Below, piece by piece: positions 54,500-63,102 of a stretch of DNA of 64,000 bases. This DNA is from Pseudomonas fulva (GTDB taxonomy: Bacteria; Pseudomonadota; Gammaproteobacteria; Pseudomonadales; Pseudomonadaceae). The notes below the pieces were generated by a model. That model was not told the origin of the DNA. It was given only the letters and a program-made list of their open reading frames with translations, and searched no databases. The DNA lies in contig NZ_JADNYP010000017.1 of assembly GCF_015680705.1 (NCBI RefSeq), positions 1 to 64,000 of the forward strand, written 5' to 3'. Position 1 is the stretch's first letter; each line of letters opens with the position of its first letter. A program made the translations under genes and the position numbers.

Positions 54500-54519
54500 C
54501 CCGGCCCGCACGGGCCGGG
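54500..54519 (-). promoter_or_regulatory. GC hairpin in the spuB leader
   Basis: CCCGGCCCG-CA-CGGGCCGGG, perfect 9-bp arms, 23 bases upstream of the spuB start codon. Depending on where transcription begins it lies in the leader RNA and could modulate expression, or acts as a terminator for read-through from upstream. Confidence 0.5.
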
Positions 54520-55139
54520 CGCTGCTGACGGCAGGCATCGACCGATGCTGGCCTGGCAGACCAGCAGGGCGGGGCCTGCCTTTGTCTTGATTCTGGATGG
54601 AGCACATGACGAAAGCAAAGTGCTCCTGGCACTGGACCGCCAGATAGACTGAGGACGAAAGGGAAGATTCGGGCGCGCCACGAAAACGGGTACAGGTGTG
54701 CAGTAAACTGCTACGCCCCGGCGCGATGGCGGTGTGCATGACAGCGGCAAGCACGGGCATGACCAGCCTGCCAAAACGACACTGCGGAGTCGCGACAGCC
54801 AGGCGCAAGCGACCGGACTGCCTGATGCAAACGGCTTTTTCCGACGAAGACGGGCGAAACATGCAACCCCCGATATTATTGATGTTATGGGTCGTACTGG
54901 AGCTTAGCCTTGTTCATTTTTTTAGACAACTATTGCGTAAAAAATAGATTACGCCCAAAGCGGACTCTTCAAGAGCGCTTCGGCAGGTGCCTTGCGGATG
55001 CCCCAAATTGCGGCAAAAATGCCACTTGCATGCCATTTCAGGGCATCATGGCGCTGGCTTGACTTGGCGAGTGCTTTCCGATTGACTGGACTGGCAAGCC
55101 CCGTTTGATTGATATTTTTAACAACAAAGGTGTTGCATC
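54520..55139. other. spuB-spuI divergent control region
   Basis: About 620 bases without a credible gene. Frames such as 54473-54862 on the minus strand lack homologous-looking sequence. The right part (about 54880-54960) is AT-rich, with TTTTTTTAGACAACTATTG and a run of A residues, a likely promoter zone. I looked for a clean sigma-54 -24/-12 element and did not find a convincing one. Confidence 0.5.
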
Positions 55140-56516
55140 ATGTCGGTACCCCCGCGTGCCGTTCAGCTTAACGAAGCGAACGCGTTCCTCAAGGAACATC
55201 CCGAGGTTCTCTACGTTGACCTTCTGATCGCAGATATGAATGGCGTGGTGCGCGGCAAGCGCATCGAGCGTACCAGCCTTCACAAGGTATACGAGAAAGG
55301 TATCAACCTGCCGGCCTCGCTTTTCGCCCTCGACATCAACGGCTCCACCGTCGAGAGTACCGGGCTGGGCCTGGACATCGGCGATGCCGATCGCATCTGC
55401 TATCCGATCCCAGGTACGTTGTCCAACGAACCCTGGCAGAAACGCCCCACCGCGCAGCTGCTGATGACCATGCATGAGCTCGAGGGCACGCCGTTCTTCG
55501 CCGACCCGCGCGAAGTGCTGCGTCAGGTCGTGAGCAAGTTCGACGAAATGGGCCTGACCATCTGCGCCGCGTTCGAACTGGAGTTCTACCTGATCGATCA
55601 GGAAAACGTGAACGGCCGGCCTCAGCCGCCTCGCTCGCCGATTTCCGGCAAACGCCCGCAATCCACCCAGGTCTACCTGATCGACGACCTGGATGAATAC
55701 GCCGACTGCCTCCAGGACATCCTCGAGGGGGCCAAGGAACAAGGCATTCCAGCCGACGCGATCGTCAAGGAAAGCGCTCCGGCGCAGTTCGAGGTCAACC
55801 TGCACCACGTCGCCGACCCGCTCAAGGCCTGTGACTATGCCGTGCTGCTCAAGCGCCTGATCAAGAACATTGCCTACGACCATGAAATGGACACCACCTT
55901 CATGGCCAAGCCCTATCCGGGCCAGGCAGGCAACGGCCTGCATGTACACATTTCCGTGCTGGACAAGGATGGCAACAACATCTTCACCAGCGAGGATCCC
56001 GAGCAGAACGCCGCGCTTCGTCACGCGGTCGGCGGTGTGCTCGAGACCCTGCCCGCCTCCATGGCTTTCCTCTGCCCGAACGTCAACTCGTACCGCAGGT
56101 TCGGCGCGCAGTTCTACGTGCCGAACGCGCCGAGCTGGGGTCTGGACAACCGCACCGTGGCCCTGCGGGTGCCCACCGGCACCCCGGATGCGGTGCGCCT
56201 CGAGCATCGCGTGGCCGGCGCGGACGCCAACCCGTACCTGATGATGGCCGCGGTGCTGGCAGGGGTGCACCACGGCCTGACCAACAAGATCGACCCGGGC
56301 AAGCCGATCGAGGGCAACTCCTACGAGCAGCTCGAGCAGAGCCTGCCGAACAACCTGCGCGATGCCCTGCGCGAGCTGGACGACAGCGAGATCCTCAACA
56401 AGTACATCGATCCGAAGTACATCGACATCTTCGTGGCCTGCAAGGAAAGCGAGCTGGAAGAGTTCGAGCACTCGATCTCGGACCTGGAGTACAACTGGTA
56501 CCTGCATACGGTCTGA
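55140..56516 (+). CDS. spuI: Gamma-glutamylputrescine synthetase SpuI (GS-like)
   Basis: A 458-residue glutamine-synthetase-family ligase, divergent from spuB as in P. aeruginosa. Motifs: YVDLLIADMNGVVRGKRIE, FELEFYLIDQEN, MAKPYPGQAGNGLHVHIS, VEHRVAGADANPYLMMAA-like region (LEHRVAGADANPY). It glutamylates putrescine or other polyamines, the first step of their catabolism via gamma-glutamyl intermediates. ATG 55140 is the second base pattern after AAAGGTGTTGC. Followed by a hairpin and the tRNA-Arg. Confidence 0.93.
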   Translation: MSVPPRAVQLNEANAFLKEHPEVLYVDLLIADMNGVVRGKRIERTSLHKVYEKGINLPASLFALDINGSTVESTGLGLDIGDADRICYPIPGTLSNEPWQKRPTAQLLMTMHELEGTPFFADPREVLRQVVSKFDEMGLTICAAFELEFYLIDQENVNGRPQPPRSPISGKRPQSTQVYLIDDLDEYADCLQDILEGAKEQGIPADAIVKESAPAQFEVNLHHVADPLKACDYAVLLKRLIKNIAYDHEMDTTFMAKPYPGQAGNGLHVHISVLDKDGNNIFTSEDPEQNAALRHAVGGVLETLPASMAFLCPNVNSYRRFGAQFYVPNAPSWGLDNRTVALRVPTGTPDAVRLEHRVAGADANPYLMMAAVLAGVHHGLTNKIDPGKPIEGNSYEQLEQSLPNNLRDALRELDDSEILNKYIDPKYIDIFVACKESELEEFEHSISDLEYNWYLHTV

Positions 56517-56542
56517 GGCCGTGGCAGGGCCGGTTTTCGGGT

Positions 56543-56573
56543 CGTCGGCTGCCTTCCAGGGGGACAGCCGACG
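56543..56573 (+). terminator. Hairpin downstream of spuI
   Basis: CGTCGGCTG, 13-nt loop, CAGCCGACG: perfect 9-bp stem 26 bp after the spuI stop and before the tRNA. No T-run, so it may need Rho. Confidence 0.5.
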
Positions 56574-56663
56574 GCCTGACGGTCCGAGGCGACAGCGAAG
56601 AAACCGTATGCCCATCAAGGCGATGGACGTCGCCCGACAAGATGGGTATCATCGTGCCCCGTT

Positions 56664-56740
56664 GCACTCGTAGCTCAGCTGGATAGAGTACTGCCCTCCG
56701 AAGGCAGGGGTCGTGGGTTCGAATCCCGCCGAGTGCGCCA
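56664..56740 (+). tRNA. tRNA-Arg(CCG)
   Basis: A 77-nt cloverleaf: acceptor GCACTCG / CGAGTGC, D arm GCTC...GAGT, anticodon stem CTGCC / GGCAG with loop CTCCGAA (anticodon CCG, decoding CGG), T arm GTGGG-TTCGAAT-CCCGC, encoded GCCA 3' end. The gene is complete. An integrase gene lies just downstream, so its 3' end is probably an attachment site; I did not find a second copy of that 3' end in the window. Confidence 0.98.
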
Positions 56741-56810
56741 TCTTCTTTCCCTTGTATCACAAGGGGTTAGCGCTTCTGACAGAAACCTGTCCTAGTCCTG
56801 AAAGTCGTTT

Positions 56811-56840
56811 TTGCCACAATTTGCCACACTCAAGTGTGGC
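56811..56840. repeat. Tandem 10-mers and a palindrome upstream of the integrase
   Basis: TTGCCACAAT and TTGCCACACT are directly adjacent, and the second overlaps the palindrome GCCACACT-CA-AGTGTGGC (8-bp arms). They lie between the tRNA 3' end and the integrase start, where arm-type or excisionase binding sites are expected. Confidence 0.6.
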
Positions 56841-56853
56841 GGGGATGGTCGAA

Positions 56854-57926
56854 ATGGCAACAATCAGGAATCGTGGCGAGTATCAGTGGGAAGCGCAAAT
56901 CGCCGTAAGGGCTATCCAGCCCAGCGCAAAACCTTCGAAACGAAAGCTGATGCCCAAGCCTGGGCACGCATGATCGAAAGCGAAATCGACCTAGGCATCT
57001 TTGTCTCTCGGGTCGAGGCTGAACGTACCGCCTTTCATCAGCTCATTGATCGCTATATCTCCGAGATCGTTCCGAAGCACAAAGGTGCGTACTCGGAAAT
57101 CAAACGACTCGAAGCGCTTAAGCGTTATCCGCTGGCGACACGTATCGTCGCTACCCTCACCTCCTCCGACTTTGCCCGCTACCGTGACGAGCGGTTGAAG
57201 ATCCGAAAAGGTAATACCGTTAAGCGTGAACTTGCTTTGTTCCAATGTATGATCGAGGTCGCCCGCCGCAAGTGGGGTATTCATCTAGCGGAGAATCCAG
57301 TGAGGATAGTGAGCCGCCCGAGCTACAACAACGAACGCTCGCGGCGGCTTGATCCGGTAGAAGAGCAATACATCCTCAGCGCGCTGGAGCTTTGCGAACG
57401 TCGTGCGAACGGGACTTATGCTGATGCCTCTCACAACCCTCGAATACGCCCCATCGTCCAATTAGCGATCGAGACAGCAATGCGTCGTGGCGAGATTTTC
57501 GAGCTGCGCTGGAAACACGTGAACCCGAACCGCCGGACCGCACATTTACCGGCGACCAAGAATGGACTGCCGAGGACGATTCCGCTCTCACCGAACGCCA
57601 TCAAACTGTTGAGAGGACTACCGCGCTCCCTGTGCGGTCGAGTATTCCCAACCACCACTGATGCTCTCAAAAAAGCTGTTGTGCGGGGGCTGGAGCGCGC
57701 GCGCTCAAAATACTTGGCCGACTGCGATCAGGCATGTGTGGCGCCGCAGGAGGACTTTCTGGTCGACCTGCGTTTCCACGATCTACGGCATGAGGCTACA
57801 TGCAGGCTCGCGACCAAGCTGCCGAACCTGATTGAGCTGGCAAGCGTGACAGGGCACCGGGAGGTGAACATGCTGAAGCGATATTCCAACATTACGGCGG
57901 AGGAGCTGGCAGCGAAGCTGGCGTGA
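56854..57926 (+). pseudogene. Tyrosine-type site-specific integrase, frameshifted near the N-terminus
   Basis: ATG 56854 starts MATIRNRGEYQWEAQI, then the natural continuation (RRKGYPAQRKTFETKADAQ) is in another frame: CAAATCGCCGTAAG looks like CAAATCCGCCGTAAG with one C lost near 56900. The short frame ends at 56973. The rest is intact: core-binding domain about residues 50-150, catalytic arginine in AMRRGEIFELRW, HDLRHEAT, GHRE and tyrosine in MLKRYSNIT. It is a phage-type integrase that probably used the adjacent tRNA-Arg. Unless translation restarts inside, it is inactive; a sequencing error is the alternative. Confidence 0.88.
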
Positions 57927-58041
57927 CGCCACCTCGCCGTGTCAACGAATGCTTTGGGAGGTTACCGCGCTTCAGTACAGCTCTACCTATAGGTAGCCGC
58001 AAGCAAAGCTCCGCCGTCGCGAATGGGTCGAGTCCATAAGT

Positions 58042-60510
58042 TTAGAATAAGTACTTTACAGACAGCATCAGATTACGCGGATCGCCGTACACGCTGCTTG
58101 GTACTGTCACTGTGTTGCTGAAGGAGTTGTAGTAGGATTTGTCGAACGCATTGTGCAGGTTCAACTGGGTGTCAATGTGTTTGGTCGGTTTGAAACCGAT
58201 CATGAAATCGACCAGGGCGTAGCCCTCCTGTTCGATGATGAACGTCTTTGTGGCGTTGGTGTTGTAGATACGGTTCTGCGCATACAGCGAGCTGCCCACG
58301 CGCCATTTGTTCCATCGCCCAGGCAGGTGGTAGGTGGTGCTCATCTTGAACTGGTGACGCGGGATGTCGGTATCGAACAGTCGCCCTTCATTGGCTGCGT
58401 TGCTGTCCTTGACGTATTTCGCCTCGGTGAAGGTATACCCGGCCGCCAGCTCCCAGTTGGGTGTCAACTGGCCTTGAACTTCCAGCTCGATACCCTTGCT
58501 ACGGACCTTGCCCGACGCTTCGTAGCAGGCGGTGGTCGGATAGGTCGGGCATAGATCGCGATCGGTCACGGACTTGGCGCGGTTTTCCTGGTCGATCTGG
58601 AAGATCGCCGCCGAGGCGTTCAAGGCGCCATCGAAGTACTCACCTTTTATGCCTAGTTCATAGTTTTTGCCGGTGATGGGCGCGATGATCCCGCCACTGG
58701 CATCGACGTAACTCTGCGGCTTGAAGATATCGGTGTAGCTCACGTACACAGAATGATGAGCGTCTAGGTCATAGATCAGTCCGGCGTACTTGGTCACGTG
58801 GCGAGTGACCTGCAGATGCGACTCAGTGTTGCGGTAGGGGTTGGTGGTGACGTTGTCGTACCAATCCAGGCGACTACCGATGACCAGTTTCAAGGGGTCG
58901 GCCAGGCTCAGGCGGGTGGCCGCATAGGCGCTGTTCAGCTTGGCGTTGGTATTCTGCCAGCCGTACTTGGTCTGGCTGGGCAGCTTCGGCGTTGCACCCG
59001 AGTCCCAGTTGTAGATATCGATGTTGCCTTTGAGCAGGATGTTGCTGGGCACATCGCCATTGAGTACTACGCGACGATGGCTGGCGCCGAGCACCAGTTC
59101 GTGTTCGCGGCCTGCGAAGTTGAATGGGCCGCTGGAATAGGCATCGAAACTGTTCTGACTTTCGCGGTAGTGGCCGGCACCAACGAACTGGTTGTAGACC
59201 CCGGTGGCAGGGACGGCGACCAGATAAGTGCCAAGCATGTCTAGGTCTGCCCAGGTCTTGGTCGCGGCGAAGTTGAGTTTCCAGCCGTTATCCAACACGT
59301 GCTCCAGGGCCGCATAGCTGGTGGTGGTGACTTTGTTCCAGTATTCCCAGTCGTTGCTCAGGGTGGTGGAGCGAGAAAGCCCCAGGTCTTCGCCGTTAAA
59401 GCCCGTGGGTAAGCCGGTCCAGCCGTTGCCGTTGTAGTTGTCCTGCTGACGCGAAGCACTCAAGGTCAGGGTGGTGCTGTCGTTGAGATCGGCCTCGAGG
59501 ATGCCATAGAACAGGTTGCGTTCGTTTTCGAGGTCGTCGCGGAAGCTATTCTCGTTGCGGTAGGCAGCGACCATGCGGCCACGCAGGCTACCAGTATCGT
59601 TAAGCGGGCCGGAGATGTCTGTCTGTGCGCGGTAGCGGTCCCAACTTCCGGCGCTGCCTTCGATAGTGGCCTGGAACTCGTGGGTCGGCCGCTTGCGAAT
59701 CAGGTTGAGCGCTGCCGATGGGTTGCCAGCCCCTTGCGTCAGGCCAGTAGCGCCGCGCACCACTTCGACACGGTCGTACATGGCCATATCGGCCGACAGC
59801 AGGTCCTGGGATACCTGCGAGCTGTCCAGGCTAGTGGGCAGGCCGTCGTACATGATGTTGTCCAGGGCGAAACCGCGGGCATAGTACGAAGAGCGGTTCG
59901 GCCCGGTGCGACGAAGGGTCAGGCCCGGCGTGTTCTGTACCACATCGTTGATGTCATCGATGTCCTGATCATCGAGACGCTGGCGTGTCATCACCGTGAC
60001 CGACTGCGGCGTCTCGCGCAGGGATAACGGCAGCTTGGTGGCTGTCTGCGCCGAACCTGTGGTGTAGGAACCAGTCCCTTCCGACGCGCCCACCAGCTCA
60101 TTGGCACTGACGTTGGTTGCACCAAGTTGCAACGCGGAATCAGTACCGACTTTTTTCGTCAATAGATAGTTGTCGCCAGATTTCAGTACTTCGAGCCCTG
60201 TTCCCTGGAGCAGCACGGCAAAACCTTGCTCCACACTGTAGGGCCCCTGCAAGCCTGACGTCTGGCTGCCATCGGTCAACGCGGTCTCGAACGACAGCAC
60301 GACCCCGGAGGCGCGTGCGAACTGGTTCAATGCCGCGCCCAGAGGGCCGGGGGCAATAAGGTAGGTGTGAGTCGGTTGTTCGGCATGCGCCTGGCTGGCG
60401 CTGAAGACAAGCGGCTGAATGAACCCTGTTTGGACAACGACTGCAACACCGAGCACTAAACTGGGCAGTGATCGTTTTTGCGGGTTAGCGGCTTGGGCGA
60501 GGCGGGGCAT
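58042..60510 (-). CDS. TonB-dependent siderophore receptor with signalling domain
   Basis: An 822-residue outer-membrane transducer. ATG 60510 is chosen because GAAGGAG lies 5 bases before it. After a long signal peptide (about 43 residues, ending SQAHA) comes the N-terminal STN signalling domain (about 50-110: HTYLIAPGPLGAALNQFARASG), then the plug (SLRETPQSVTVMTRQRLDDQD, RGFALDNIMYDG) and a 22-strand barrel ending in LSVKYLF with terminal phenylalanine. It resembles FpvA/FoxA/FiuA-type ferric siderophore receptors; the ligand is unknown. It is regulated by the FecI/FecR pair upstream on the same strand. Confidence 0.92.
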   Translation of the reverse strand: MPRLAQAANPQKRSLPSLVLGVAVVVQTGFIQPLVFSASQAHAEQPTHTYLIAPGPLGAALNQFARASGVVLSFETALTDGSQTSGLQGPYSVEQGFAVLLQGTGLEVLKSGDNYLLTKKVGTDSALQLGATNVSANELVGASEGTGSYTTGSAQTATKLPLSLRETPQSVTVMTRQRLDDQDIDDINDVVQNTPGLTLRRTGPNRSSYYARGFALDNIMYDGLPTSLDSSQVSQDLLSADMAMYDRVEVVRGATGLTQGAGNPSAALNLIRKRPTHEFQATIEGSAGSWDRYRAQTDISGPLNDTGSLRGRMVAAYRNENSFRDDLENERNLFYGILEADLNDSTTLTLSASRQQDNYNGNGWTGLPTGFNGEDLGLSRSTTLSNDWEYWNKVTTTSYAALEHVLDNGWKLNFAATKTWADLDMLGTYLVAVPATGVYNQFVGAGHYRESQNSFDAYSSGPFNFAGREHELVLGASHRRVVLNGDVPSNILLKGNIDIYNWDSGATPKLPSQTKYGWQNTNAKLNSAYAATRLSLADPLKLVIGSRLDWYDNVTTNPYRNTESHLQVTRHVTKYAGLIYDLDAHHSVYVSYTDIFKPQSYVDASGGIIAPITGKNYELGIKGEYFDGALNASAAIFQIDQENRAKSVTDRDLCPTYPTTACYEASGKVRSKGIELEVQGQLTPNWELAAGYTFTEAKYVKDSNAANEGRLFDTDIPRHQFKMSTTYHLPGRWNKWRVGSSLYAQNRIYNTNATKTFIIEQEGYALVDFMIGFKPTKHIDTQLNLHNAFDKSYYNSFSNTVTVPSSVYGDPRNLMLSVKYLF

Positions 60511-60576
60511 GACTACTCCTTCAAGTGCCATTAGCAGGCGGTTTGAAGAGAGAGCACGGACGAGTTATGAAAACCT

Positions 60577-60589
60577 ACAATGACATTGT
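60577..60589. promoter_or_regulatory. Small palindrome upstream of the receptor gene
   Basis: ACAATG-A-CATTGT in the fecR-receptor gap, next to an AT-rich run (ATTATTTTTG). Could be part of the ECF-sigma promoter region or a Fur-type half-site; not assignable from sequence alone. Confidence 0.3.
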
Positions 60590-60606
60590 GATTATTTTTG
60601 TGCGGC

Positions 60607-61539
60607 CTACGAAAAACGAACCCAAAAACGGGTGCGTGTCTCCATTTTCAGCTTCAGCGCCTGGGCGATGACCTGCAAGGTCCGGTCCGTATCGTCCAGC
60701 GGGAAGACCCCGGAAACCCTCACCCCTGCCACCGCGTCAGTGCACCGTATGAAGCCGGGCCGATAACGCTCTAGCTCCCGCAAGGTGCGGTCAAGTCGCC
60801 ACCCGTCTACTACCAAGCGGCCTTGGCTCCATTCACTTTGGCTGATGTCGGCAGGCCGTGGGGCGCCCAGCGGCCCGTCATCGAAGTCCATTTCCAGGCC
60901 GGCATCGACGATGACCGGGCCGGCGACACTCGCGTTTTGTACCGCCACAGCGTGTTCCAGCACTGTCAGCCGGGTGTGCTGGGCAAACAGGCGGACATTG
61001 AAGCGGGTGCCCAAGGCGCGCATCTCCCCCTGTGGGCTGCGTACCAGCAAAGGACGTGCGTCGGCTGCGGTTTCGATCAGGATTTCGCCGGCGTGCAATA
61101 CGATCAGTCGTTGTCGTGCGTCGTAGCGGATGTCTACCGCGGAAGCCGTATTCAGAGACAGTTGGGTGCCGTCCGCCAGGGTCACATTTCGACGTTCACC
61201 TACACGAGTGCGAAGGTCGGCAAACCACTCGTTCGACTGCAGATAGGCGCCACCGAGCAGGGGCACCGTGCACAGGCCAAGCAACATCCCGCTGAGGATT
61301 GTGCGTCGCCCCATGATACTCGGGGTACCGCTCAAGGTTTGCCGAGCCAGCGTACCGGGCACGTTATTCAAGCTGACCTGTAACCGTTCGACCCTTGCCC
61401 ATGCCCACTGATGCAGCGGGTCGAGTCGAAGCCAGTCCTGTTGTTGCCTTCGAGTCTCCAAGCACTCCGGCGCGGCACCTAGCCTGGCATGCCACTGGGC
61501 TGCCGCACGCAGTGCCAGGTGGCGATCCGACAAGCTCAC
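60607..61539 (-). CDS. fecR: FecR-type anti-sigma/signal transducer
   Basis: A 310-residue inner-membrane regulator. It starts with GTG 61539, overlapping the fecI stop by 4 bp (GTGA). Cytoplasmic DUF4880 domain (AAQWHARLGAAPE ... HQWAWARVERLQ), one membrane helix (about 79-101), periplasmic FecR domain (VGERRNVTLADGTQLSLNTAS, ALGTRFNVR) and the C-terminal STN-interacting part. It relays siderophore binding from the receptor to the sigma factor. Confidence 0.92.
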   Translation of the reverse strand: MSLSDRHLALRAAAQWHARLGAAPECLETRRQQQDWLRLDPLHQWAWARVERLQVSLNNVPGTLARQTLSGTPSIMGRRTILSGMLLGLCTVPLLGGAYLQSNEWFADLRTRVGERRNVTLADGTQLSLNTASAVDIRYDARQRLIVLHAGEILIETAADARPLLVRSPQGEMRALGTRFNVRLFAQHTRLTVLEHAVAVQNASVAGPVIVDAGLEMDFDDGPLGAPRPADISQSEWSQGRLVVDGWRLDRTLRELERYRPGFIRCTDAVAGVRVSGVFPLDDTDRTLQVIAQALKLKMETRTRFWVRFS

Positions 61540-62063
61540 GCTTCAGCGTCCAGCTCGAAGAACAGGCACTGTTCGGTAGCTTTTGCCATGTACTTGGTCA
61601 CCGAGCTGACGGATACCTGAAGGCGTGCTGAAACTTCGGCGTAGCTCATGCCGTCGAGCTGAACGTAGAAGAACGCCTGGCGTACTTTGCTCCCCAGGCC
61701 GTCGAGCATCGCATCCAGCTGCATCAGCGTCTCGAGAATGATCAGGCGGTGCTCCGGGGAGCACGCCTGCGCTTGCGGCTCATTAGCCAAGTACTCTTGA
61801 TACTCTTGCTCAAGCTGGTGTCGTCGTAACTGGTCGATCATCAGTCGCTTGGCAACCGTCGCGAGGTAGCTACGTGGCTCTCGTGGTACACGGTTCATTG
61901 CGCTGCTGATCAAGCGCACGAAGGTATCTTGGGTGATGTCGGCCGCACGTTCCCTATCGCCCAACCGCCTGCGTAGCCAGCCCAGCAACCACTGGCTGTG
62001 ATCACGGTAGAGACCATGTATGTCACTGGCAAGCGAAGCTGGCGGCAGCGATACATCAGGCAT
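61536..62063 (-). CDS. fecI: FecI-type ECF sigma factor
   Basis: A 175-residue iron-starvation sigma factor. ATG 62063 follows AAGGAG. Region 2 reads ADITQDTFVRLI and PRSYLATVAKRLMIDQLRR; region 4 is VRQAFFYVQLDGMSYAEVSARLQVSVSSVTKYM. Directs transcription of the receptor gene after activation by FecR. Head of the fecI-fecR-receptor cassette. Confidence 0.93.
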   Translation of the reverse strand: MPDVSLPPASLASDIHGLYRDHSQWLLGWLRRRLGDRERAADITQDTFVRLISSAMNRVPREPRSYLATVAKRLMIDQLRRHQLEQEYQEYLANEPQAQACSPEHRLIILETLMQLDAMLDGLGSKVRQAFFYVQLDGMSYAEVSARLQVSVSSVTKYMAKATEQCLFFELDAEA

Positions 62064-62160
62064 CCATGGACTCCTTGATCTCAGTCAATGCGGATAAGAA
62101 TTGATCTCGATTGTAACCACCAATGAAAAAATGCGAAAGAACTCGCCTACACGTTGATTT

Positions 62161-62300
62161 CTACTCCCTAGGGACGATCCAGGCCTTGGAGAGCTTTGAG
62201 TTCCCACCATCCCAGCTAAAGACATTAATCGGCTCAGCACTTGGGCGGTGATCGTAATTGCTATTTTTGATGGAAATCTGGTCAATCGGTGTCTCGATAC
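62161..62300 (-). pseudogene. C-terminal remnant of an NTF2/SnoaL-like protein
   Basis: The last ~45 codons of the frame ending at 62161 (PSAEPINVFSWDGGNSKLSKA then WIVPRE) look like the end of an NTF2-fold protein: conserved strand INVFSWDGG and a closing W. Upstream codons of the same frame are unrelated. No start is available, so this is a decayed fragment. Confidence 0.45.
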
Positions 62301-62408
62301 TCCGCATCGTACTGACGATACAGGCTCCGTGGCCTGCCGCCCTTGCCAAGCGGGCGCTAACCTCCTCGCTTGGCAGAGCGCCACACCGTTGAATCCCTAA
62401 ACGTCTAA

Positions 62409-62690
62409 TCAGACCCGCTCGAACTTTTCGAAACCAGCAACCGGCTGCCAATTCACCAGCGGCGTAAGAAAGTGCAGTTCGAAACGCCGGGACAGAAATC
62501 GCCATACTCCTTGGCGGCGCTCAAACTGGTGATGATAACGACCACTGACTTGTATCGGCCCTTTCTCAACATCGTGAAATAGGCAATTTGCGGCAACGGA
62601 AGCTGTGGCCATTTCCCTATCGATGCAAATCATGGGACTGGACATCCAGTAATGCATATGCGGCATCTTTCGCCAGTTTCTCCGTGGATC
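62409..62690 (-). pseudogene. Fragment of a second NTF2/SnoaL-like protein
   Basis: An open frame ending at 62409 contains MICIDREMATASVAANCLFH and GRYHHQFERRQGVWRFLSRR, the C-terminal half of an NTF2/SnoaL-like domain (the 'gRY...F.r...gvWRf..R' pattern). The N-terminal half is absent; upstream the frame runs into the flavin monooxygenase fragment, suggesting an internal deletion joined the two. Confidence 0.55.
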
Positions 62691-62983
62691 GTGTCCCAGG
62701 AAGTGGTGTAGAGGCCCCCCAGTGCATTTCCCGCAGCATCCTGGCGGCGTATTGCCAACGGTCGGCCACCAATGACCTGAATGTCTTGCAGCAGTCCCAG
62801 TTCTTCCAGCACAAAGCTGGCATTGGGCCAGAGCGTCACGCCGGCCCCTATGGTTGCCGGCACCGCACGGCGCTCATAGACCCGAGGGTGGTAACCCTGC
62901 TTGCGCAATGCTAGTGCTACGCTCAGGCCCGCAATGCCGCCGCCAAGTATTCCAATTTCCACGCTGAAGCTCTCCTTGTTCAT
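62690..62983 (-). pseudogene. N-terminal fragment of an FAD-dependent monooxygenase
   Basis: ATG 62983 (after AAGGAGAG-like upstream sequence is not clear) begins MNKESFSVEIGILGGGIAGLSVALALRKQG with the dinucleotide-binding GGGIAG motif, then VYERR and GAGVTLWPNASFVLEELGL, the first ~95 residues of a PheA/TfdB- or salicylate-hydroxylase-like flavoprotein of normally about 390. The similarity stops near 62690; the frame closes at 62630 in unrelated sequence. Divergent from the LysR gene, a common arrangement for such enzymes. Confidence 0.7.
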
Positions 62984-63102
62984 CCAGTGTCCGGCACATG
63001 GCCCACCGCGTCACATCGAGCAAAAGCGCATCTTAAATTTCGCCACTACGGAGAACTAGCATGCAAAAATGGGACGTTTTCATATCTCAAACGGGATAAT
63101 CG

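Noticed and set aside
54473..54947. Possible small genes in the spuB-spuI gap
   Set aside because: Frames on both strands lack homologous-looking sequence and start signals; region better explained as regulatory.
62093..62111. Fur box upstream of fecI
   Set aside because: GATAAGAATTGATCTCGAT begins like the consensus but matches it at fewer than half of the positions; a Fur site is expected here but cannot be called on this evidence.
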